From NCBI GenBank assembly GCA_014155875.1, contig JACEFZ010018318.1, positions 310,001 to 374,000 of the forward strand: a stretch of 64,000 bases of DNA, written 5' to 3'. The position numbers and the translations under genes were made by a program. This document shows positions 11,656 to 21,600 of this stretch, one piece after another. This DNA is from Cepaea nemoralis. Its lineage: Eukaryota; Mollusca; Gastropoda; Stylommatophora; Helicidae. The notes under the pieces are model-generated. The model was not told the DNA's origin. It did not search any database and was given only the letters and a program-made list of their open reading frames with translations. Numbering within the stretch: position 1 is the first letter of the stretch; every line of letters begins with the position of its first letter.

Positions 11656-11934
11656 CTGCCTCAGGTCGTGAAGAGAGATCCATGTTTAGATGTCCCCACA
11701 CTCAGGCTTATGATTTTTCAGTTCCATTCCAATTAATTTGTTTTGTCACTAGTCCTCATCATGACTTATGTTGACATCTTTAGTTAGGCAGACATGGACC
11801 ACCACCTGCATGAAGCCCTAGAGATTGTTTGTTAAGGGCCACAGGTTGATCAGGGGGAAATCATCAATGGCTCACAAGGAGGACACAATCAGAGAACTCT
11901 TGCACTATTTGCATTCTGTCTCTCCTCTGCCTTT
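11656..11934. other. Short unique spacer, no gene seen
   Basis: Sequence between the 66-bp satellite and a broken reverse transcriptase. I see no exon with splice sites and no repeat unit. Confidence 0.4.
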
Positions 11935-12412
11935 ATGCTAGGATATTATCTGCAAATATCAGTATCCTTTCAATCCCTAATGCTTCAATATTTGTAATAT
12001 TGCTTGTGTATACATTAAATAGCACAAGCGATACTGCAGATCCTTGTGGTAATCTCGGGGTAATAATGCATGTTTCCTAGGTCCATGAACCCAGACAGAG
12101 AGCAAATCTATGACAGCTCAGAGTAGCTGCTATACAATTCACCACCCGGGACTGACATCCATCTCCATAAGTATGCATTAAAAAATCATATCTGACTCTG
12201 TTATATGCATCCTCAAGATCCAGTGCTGCTGCCATTGCTCCCTGTCTATTCTGGAACCTCTCATAAACATCAATTCAAATGTCGCTGCATTTGACCTTAT
12301 TTCTTTCCTTGGTCGGTAACTCCCCAGCTCTCTTGGGAGTAGCTTTTCCCTTTATAAGAATTTCTGCAGCTTAACATTAACAATCTTTTCTAATATCTTG
12401 CCAAATGTATAC
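11935..12412 (-). pseudogene. Non-LTR retrotransposon reverse transcriptase fragment (Jockey/CR1 style), broken
   Basis: Translating the - strand gives consecutive RT motifs: FGKILEKIVNVKLQKFL near 12410; a YRP segment near 12315; ALDLEDAYNRV (motif A, catalytic Asp) near 12230; LPQGSAVSLVLFNVY (motif B) near 12040; and ILIFADNILA (motif C, with the second Asp changed to Asn) near 11960. Stops fall after the first motif and before motif B, and at least one frameshift is present. This is a dead internal RT piece. The clade is inferred from the motif B wording only. Confidence 0.8.
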
Positions 12413-13076
12413 TGTATGGTGCAGAAGTAAGGCAATTAATGAGTAATTAGAAAATTAAACAAAGGCTCTCTAAAAATGTAGATATGCACATGGATAGGAC
12501 ACATTTCTAGGAAACAAAAGCAGACAAAAGAATTGAGAGAATTAACCATTTGACCATATTTTAAGAGGGAAAAGTGAAAGGCAGGCAAGCAAGATGTAGG
12601 CAAAGATGAAAGAAGAAAACATCAACAGAACAGCAGCATGTTAAAGTGTACCACCTGAGAAATAGACATAAATTTGAGACACATTGTAGTCAGCTTTCGT
12701 TGTGGAGGCATAACTTTATTGTTGTTGACATTGGAGCATCCACATTTCTATTCTATATCTAGTCTGCTGCCAAGGATAGACAACTAATCAGCACTGGGAT
12801 CGTTAACAACTGTGCTTAGTTTCCTGCCTAAATTAGACAAAAAGAGGCTGGTATCTTCAATAATTACATTCAGTTTCCTGCAGTCCCAGTCTAGACAACT
12901 AGACACTGGGTCATCGACAACGATATTCAGTTTCCTAGAAAATAATATATACATTTTGCTTATTGAATTCAGAATGTTCATCTAGCCATGTATGTGTTTT
13001 CCCCTCTGTTTACAATGTGCATGCATGAGAAAACTTCTGCATATGGAAAGTATTCATTGACAGTTCTCTTTTCCAG
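12413..13076. other. Collagen intron sequence; possible weak RTE-like tail
   Basis: No exon is supportable here before the collagen acceptor at 13077. Around 12480-12600 the + strand is A/G-rich and reminiscent of the 3' ends of RTE-like elements seen elsewhere in the window, but no diagnostic motif survives. The 50 bases before 13077 include a pyrimidine-rich acceptor tract. Confidence 0.35.
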
Positions 13077-13193
13077 GTTTATCAGGGAGCCCTGGAGCTA
13101 AAGGTATTAGTGGCACTCCAGGCTTCAAAGGTGAACTTGGTCCTGTTGGTGATAGGGGTCTTGATGGTGTTCCAGGAATTCCAGGAGGGATAG
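13077..13193 (+). CDS. COL4A2: Collagen IV exon: Gly-X-Y triplets
   Basis: The acceptor is TTTTCCAG before 13077 and the donor is GTAAGA after 13193. The exon starts in phase 1 with a split glycine codon. It encodes an uninterrupted run of Gly-X-Y triplets, for example [16 protein letters not shown] and [10 protein letters not shown], with proline mostly in the Y position as expected for hydroxylation. Confidence 0.92.
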   Translation, partial: VYQGALELKVLVALQASKVNLVLLVIGVLMVFQEFQEG

Positions 13194-16100
13194 GTAAGAT
13201 CAGTTTTCACTTGTGCATTTTGTAAATGATTGAACATTTCTACTTTGTCTTCCTTTGTCCCTGCTCTTTCCTGTTATGAAAATTAGTTTGTCAGTTTGTT
13301 AGTCATGGTTCCAACTTCACTGCAAAGGGTCGACCCATAATGCTCTGTTCCTGTGCCAGTGAATATCACTGCCCCATGTAAAATCCGAACAGACAGGTGT
13401 CTCGACAAACCAACAGCTCGCACAGGTATACTATGCATAAGGCCACTGCCAGAATGCCAACACAAAAGTCCACCAAAAAAAAGTATAGTTCATCGTTGAT
13501 AGAAGCGTCAATCACTAGAAAACCAGCAGCCACACATTACTGTATAAAGCAAACCCAGTTAGTTCACCAACTGACTGGTCATCATGTTTCTGAACATGCG
13601 GTTCACAATACAAACAACCGATGACAGATGTAAAGGCACTCCACATGAAATCCACAGCTCACAATGTTGCTTCACGCACTTAACTCAGTAGCACTTAACT
13701 CTAACCTGAGGAAATTACATAAGCAAACTGTATCCACAAGCATAAATAACCGGGAGGCCTTAACAGCTCAATCACCTATCCTCCATATTGGACCGGAAGT
13801 TACAAAAATGCTCCTCCCTACTAATTCATGTCAATAAAATCCTCCGAGTAGAAAATTGCAATGTTACATATCTATTAAAAGTAAATTATGTGATTTAAAA
13901 TTGTCAAGAAAATGTGGTTTTATGCAACAATAAACATGTGGACACTGAAAATCTTCTGTATCTTCTTCATGTTTCTTTTGAGGGGAGTCATACTTAGATA
14001 TACCTCAAAGGTCAATGTGCCAGACTTTGGCATGCATTGGTGTAAGATATGATTCCTCTAGACAGATTCTGCCCAAGGTAAGGGCTCCATCTATCTCTGG
14101 GTAGGTTTTTCTTTCCCAACAATTTCACCAGGCAGTGGCCTTGTGGTGTACTCTGTGAATTCCAACTGTCGTAGGATGTTTAGCATGCACAACTTGCATA
14201 TGGGACCTCCTGTTTGTTGTTGTTACCCTTATGCAAGAAGAATGGGTGTCCATCTCACTACCCAAGAAATCAGGGGCTCATGTTAGTCATTAGAAACCAA
14301 TAGTTCTTGGACAAATGCCCAGCCTGGTGCTGAGATCAGGGGCACGTGTTGTCATTAGAAACCAAAGGTTCTTGGACAAATGGCCAGCCTGATGCTGAGA
14401 TCAGGGGCACGTGTTGTCATTAGAAACCAAAAGTTCTTGGACAAATGCCCAGCCTGGTGCTGAGATCAGGGGCAGGTGTTGTCATTAGAAACCAAAAGTT
14501 CTTGGACAAATGGCCAGCCTGATGCTGAGATCAGGGGCACGTGTTGTCATTAGAAACCAAAAGTTCTTGGACAAATGGCCAGCCTGATGCTGAGATCAGG
14601 GGCACGTGTTGTCATTAGAAACCAAAAGTTCTTGGACAAATGCCCAGCCTGATGCTGAGATCAGGGGCTCATGTTGTCATTAAAAACCAAAAGTTCTTGG
14701 ACAAATGCCCAGCCTGGTGCTGAGATCAAATCTGGCACTTTCTGAGCCTGAGGCAGACACCATAAACTCACAGCCATGATCCCTGGAGGCCGACATCAGA
14801 AGTCTACATCAATGAGGTACAGACATCAGAAGTCTACATCAACGAGGTCCAGACATCAGAAGTCTACATCAGTGAAGTCCAGACATCAGAAGTCTACATC
14901 AAGGAGGTACAGACATCAGAAGTCTACATCAATGAAGTACAGACATCAGAAGTCTACATCAAGGAGGTACAGACATCAGAAGTCTACATCAATGAGGTAC
15001 AGACATCAGAAGTCTACATCAATGAAGTACAGACATCAGAAGTCTACATCAATGAAGTACAGACATCAGAAGTCAACATCAATGAGGTACAGACAGAAGT
15101 CTACATCAATGAGGCCCAGACATCAGAAGTCTACATCAATGAGGGCCAGACATCAGAAGTCTACATCAATGAGGTACAGACATCAGAAGTCTACATCAAT
15201 GAGGTACAGACATCAGAAGTCTACATCAATGAGGCCCAGACATCAGAAGTCTACATCAATGAGGTCCAGACATCAGAAGTCTACATCATTGAGGTACAGA
15301 CATCAGAAGTCTACATCAATGAGGTACAGACATCAGAAGTCTACATCAACGAGGTCCAGACATCAGAAGTCTACATCAGTGAAGTCCAGACATCAGAAGT
15401 CTACATCAAGGAGGTACAGACATCAGAAGTCTACATCAGTGAGGTACAGACATCAGAAGTCTACATCAATGAGGTACAGACATCAGAAGTCTACATCAAT
15501 GAGGTACAGACATCAGAAGTCTACATCAATGAGGTACAGACATCAGAAGTCTACATCAATGAGGTACAGACATCAGAAGTCTACATCAATGAGGTACAGA
15601 CATCAGAAGTCTACATCAATGAGGTACAGACATCAGAAGTCTACATCAATGAGGTACAGACATCAGAAGTCTACATCAATGAGGTACAGACATCAGAAGT
15701 CTACATCAATGAGGTACAGACATCAGAAGTCTACATCAATGAGGTACAGACATCAGAAGTCTACATCAATGAGGTACAGACATCAGAAGTCTACATCAAT
15801 GAGGTACAGACATCAGAAGTCTACATCAATGAGGTACAGACATCAGAAGTCTACATCAAGGAGGTACAGACATCAGAAGTCTACATCAATGAGGTACAGA
15901 CATCAGAAGTCTACATCAATGAGGTACAGACATCAGAAGTCTACATCAATGAGGTACAGACATCAGAAGTCTACATCAATGAGGTACCAGACATCAGAAG
16001 TCTACATCAATGAGGTACAGACATCAGAAGTCTACATCAATGAGGTACAGACATCAGAAGTCTACATCAATGAGGTACAGACATCAGAAGTCTACATCAA

Positions 16101-18477
16101 TGAGGTACAGACATCAGAAGTCTACATCAATGAGGTACAGACATCAGAAGTCTACATCAATGAGGTACAGACATCAGAAGTCTACATCAATGAGGCCCAG
16201 ACATCAGAAGTCTACATCAATGAGGTACAGACATCAGAAGTCTACATCAATGAGGTACAGACATCAGAAGTCTACATCAATGAGGTACAGACATCAGAAG
16301 TCTACATCAATGAGGTACAGACATCAGAAGTCTACATCAATGAGGTACAGACATCAGAAGTCTACATCAGTGAAGTCCAGACATCAGAAGTCTACATCAA
16401 TGAGGTACAGACATCAGAAGTCTACATCAATGAGGTACAGACATCAGATGTCTACATCAATGAGGTACAGACATTAGAAGTCTACATCAATGAGGTACAG
16501 ATATCAGAAGTCTACATCAATGAGGCCCAGACAACCAGGACACTGGTTACAGACATCAAAACGATGCAGACAGGATGCTTTGGCCACACCATGGGAAGAT
16601 AACAACTGAGACATACTGCAACAACTGCTAAGATTATTGGGAAAAGAGATAAAGGGAAACGTTAAAGACTATCCTGGACACTGAGGAATCATAGCATGGA
16701 GAGATATCAGCACATGTGTTGATACATGGTGCTAGAAAATAGCAGTTGTGAAGATGTATGATCACCCATGCCACTTGGCATTTGATGATATAGTTATAAT
16801 GATGATGTGGAGAATCCACACACAAAATTCATCATGCACTTCAGAAGGAAGCATTAGGTAATCTTTAGCCAAGTCATGAGGTAAAAAAAAAAGACCTACT
16901 GAAATTCATTGTAATAATTGGTCAGATTTGGGGGGAGGAAGTCCAACGCAGAGAACAGTCACTAGACTTGATTCAGTGACAGAACATATGAGGGGTCTTC
17001 AAATGAAAACCTGAACAGTATGATAGAAATTACAATAACCATGATATTGTCTTGTAACCTGTCAATATTGTTGTTGAAGGTGTAAATAGATGAAAATGTG
17101 ACATCATAAGGACAGCTTAAAGATGGCTGCCCCACTGTTGACATACACCAAAGAGGAGCAGCGTTCTGTTATCCATTTTTTTATCAGTGAAGGGATGAAA
17201 CCTATAGAAAGTCATCAGCGAATGAAGGTCCAGTATGGTGATGCATGCCTGTCAGTCCAGCAAGTGTGTGAGTGGATTAGGAAGTTTCAAAATGGTGTGA
17301 CTTCAGTGACAGACTGTTCACGACCGGGTCAGGCACACTGAGAAGGTACCCCAGATAATTTTTTTCAGCAGGAATCCAAACAGTTTATCTGCGCTGGAGG
17401 ACATGCATTGAATACAGTGGTGACTACATTGAAAAATGATACAAGTGTACTTTACTTTTTCAGAATATATTCACACACAAAAACAAAACAAATATTTTAA
17501 TGTTTTCATTTGAAGCCCTCTCGTAGAACTATGTCATCATATTAGTTAGTCAATGGCAGTAGAGAGTGTGTCTGATCATCATCAGGTATAGAACATATAT
17601 TGTAGCTTGACTGCGTCTGTGCTTGATGGCAATATAGATATGTAATTGAAAGGTGTAACTGTAACATTTCTTTTCATTTCATTGAATGGTACCAAGTCAA
17701 GGGTCACAAGTAAAGGCTATATGAAGCCTGTCCTGTTAATTGCATGTGAAGCATCATAGATGATAAGCAGACAGCTATGGGCAGTGGAAATGTGGTTTCT
17801 AAGGAAAATGCACTGAATAATATGAATAGCAGAACTAGAAATAAGACAGATTTACAGGAAACAAAAGATTAGAGAAATTAGACAGAAATAGTCCAGATTG
17901 TTTGTTATGAGGAGAAATAAACTAGAAAACTTAGTGACAGCTAGCAAAATTGATGGGAAAAGAGCAGGGAGAAGGCAGAAAGTAAATACCTGGATGGACT
18001 GGCCATCGGGACAAGAACACAGACTGATCCAAGACTGGTGTAAGATAGTGAACCATGACTGCTCATGCTTGTTGGCATGGCACATGATGATGATGATGAG
18101 TTATAACCTGTAACATGGAGCACAGAAATTATCTGTATAACTGTCTTTATTTGACAGTTTTGTTTAAAATGTTCAATTGTCTACCAGAAGAACACTATCT
18201 TATTGCGCTTTCAATTTCTGTGCAAGTTCAATGATAGATGCTTTCTTTTTTTTCTGTTGGTGTATAGGGATTGAAGGTTATCCAGGTTCTCAAGGTCCAC
18301 AGGGTATTCCAGGACCATCTCCACCTACAGGATTTCTATTGGTACACCACAGTCAGTCCCAAGAAGTGCCACAGTGTGCACCAGAACATGTTAAGCTGTG
18401 GGATGGGTACAGCTTGTTGTATATAGAAGGCAATGAAAAATCCCACAACCAGGATTTAGGTAACTCTTTTCATAATT

Positions 18478-18570
<93 letters not shown>

Positions 18571-18575
18571 CTCTC

Positions 18576-18669
<94 letters not shown>

Positions 18670-21600
18670 CCCCCCCTCCCACCCACTGTCTTTATTCCTC
18701 CTTTGCTTTCATTTTATTTATACAAAAGAGAGCTTCTTAAGCTTATTGAGTCTTTCTATGCTAAGGTGTAGAGAAACAAAACCTTTTTTGTATTTACTTT
18801 AACTCATTATCTTCTAAGCAACTAACCATATGTTGATTATTTACTCATTATGTAACAAAAATAGTTTTCTTGTCTTCTCCAGATCCAACTATTATCTTTT
18901 ACCCAGTTTGTCCTAGCTGTTACTGTTCATGTTACTTTAACCATTTTAATCCTAGACAGTTCTTACCTTTTACCCAGTTTGTCCTATCTGTTATTGATCA
19001 TGTTCATGTTACTGTAACCATTTCATTTCCAAATAGTCTTTACCATTTACTCAACCAGTCCTAGCTGTTACTGTTCATGTTACTTTTACCATTTCAATCC
19101 TAGACAGTTCTTACTTTTTACCTTAGTTTGACCTATATGTTACTGTTCATTTTTATGTTATTTTAGTTAGTTAGTTAGTCGAGAGATCATCCTCATTGCA
19201 CATCGAACCATTCAGTTCATAAGTGCTCGGATCCCCTCCTCAGCAAATCCCAGCAGCGTGTAGCAGCTAACAACACCAGTTCTGTGTTGGTTTATCAATC
19301 TTCTTTGGCTTCCTGGGTAGTGTATGTTATTTAAACAATTTCATTTCCAAATAATCTTTACCATTTACTCAGCCTGTTCCAGCTGTTCATGTTACTTTAA
19401 CCATTTCAATCCTACACATGTATTACCATTAACACATTTTGTTCTAGCTGTTACTGTTAATATTCATGTTACTTTCAATCCCACACAGTTATTAAACATT
19501 AACCCATTTTGTCCTAGCTGTTACTGTCCATGTTACTTTAATAATTTCAATCCCACACAGTTATTACCATTAACCCATTTTGTCCTAGCTGTTACTGTCC
19601 ATGTTACTTTAATAATTTCAATCCCACACAGTTATTAACATAAACCCATTTTGTCCTAGCTGTTACTGTCTATGTTACTTTAATAATTTCAATCCCACAC
19701 AGTTATTACCATTAACCCATTTTGTCCTAGCTGTTACTGTCCATGTTACTTTAATAATTTCAATCCCACACAGTTATTACCATTAACCCATTTTGTCCTA
19801 GCTGTTACTGTCTATGTTAATTTAATAATTTCAATCCCACACAGTTATTACCATTAACCCATTTTGTCCTAGCTGTTACTGTCTATGTTAATTTAATAAT
19901 TTCAATCCCACACAGTTATTACCATTAACCCATTTTGTCCTAGCTGTTACTGTCCATGTTACGTCTCTGCAAGCCAACAGCCTGCACAGGAACACTGTAC
20001 ATAATGCCACCGCCAGAATGGCAACGCAAAAGTCTTCCATGAAAAATACAGTTCATCGTCGATGAATCGGCAGTCACCAGAAAGACTTAATTGACCCGGG
20101 TTTTATCCCACAATGCTCAGTCTCTTTCCGTAGGATGATCCGCCGAAAGTGCCGCACAAAGCACAAAATCCATAGCTCCAGTAACCACTCCCAGGAGTCT
20201 CCTAAAAAATGAACTCGTGAACCGAAAAGGCAAACCAGTCAATTCAGTGACAGCCGGAACATTATTATTGTTCAAAACATGCAGTTCACTGTGCAAACAG
20301 CGGACAGATGTAAAACCATTCCACACAAATCTCACAGCTCACAGTGTCATGCCACGCACTCACTCAGTAGCAGTAGCAGAGCGACGGAACCATGTACTAC
20401 CAGTCCAACATGAGGAAAATGCGAAAGCACAAAATCCATAGCTCCAGTGACGACTCCCAGGAGTCTCCTGAAAAATGCACTTGTGAACCGAAGAGGCAAA
20501 CCAGTCAATTCAGCAACAGCCGGCCATTGTTATTGTTCCAAACATGCAGTTCACTGCAAATAACAGTGGACAGATGTAAAAGCATTCCACACAAATCTCA
20601 CAGCTCACAGTGTCGCGTCACGTACTCACTCAGTAGCAGTAGCAGGGTGATGGAACCATGTACTACCAGTCCAACATGGGGAAAATGTGAATGCAAACTG
20701 TAGCCACAAGTATAAACACGCCTGAGGACTTAACGGTTCAATGCCTAACCGAAATGTTCGGCACCGGAAGTCTATCTACCATTTCAATCACAGTTTGTCC
20801 TATCTGTTACTGTCCATGTTACTTTAATAATTTCAATCCCATACAGTTATTACCATTTACACAGTTTGTCCTATCTGTTACTGTCCATGTTACTTTAATA
20901 ATTTCAATCCCATACAGTTATTACCATTTACACAGTTTGTCCTATCTGTTACTGTCCATGTTACTTTAATAATTTCAATCCCATACAGTTATTACCATTT
21001 ACACAGTTTGTCCTATCTGTTACTGTCCATGTTACTTTAATAATTTCAATCCCATACAGTTATTACCATTTACACAGTTTGTCCTAGCTGTTACTGATTA
21101 CAAATGTAAAAATTGTGACATAATATGAAGTGCAATCAAATGAATTATGCCTGTATTTATGTTTCTTGAAGGCTTATGCAAGTACAATAAAAATATATGC
21201 TTATGTTGTTGTTAACAAATTGAGCAAACAATATTAATTTATTTTGCTTTAATTGTACATAAAAAATATGCCTGACATATTAAATACATTTTTGGTCATT
21301 CTAACCAAAATGTTGTATCTTTGTCACTTAAAGGCTGGGCAGGCTCATGTCTGCAAAGATTCAGCACCATGCCTTTCTTGTTCTGTAACATGAACAACGT
21401 CTGCAACTACGCATCACGAAACGATCGCTCCTATTGGTTGTCAACAAGTGCACCAGTTCCCATGATGCCTGTAGTGGAAAATGAGATCCTGCCATATATT
21501 AGTCGTTGTGTTGTGTGTGATGTGCCTACCAATGTTGTTGCGATACACAGTCAAACCCTGACAATACCTGGCTGTCCTGCAGGCTGGCGCAGTCTTTGGA

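Noticed and set aside
14776..16602. 608-residue + strand frame of ten-residue repeats
   Set aside because: It is the 30-bp satellite. A one-base insertion near 15986 changes the frame without any effect on the array.
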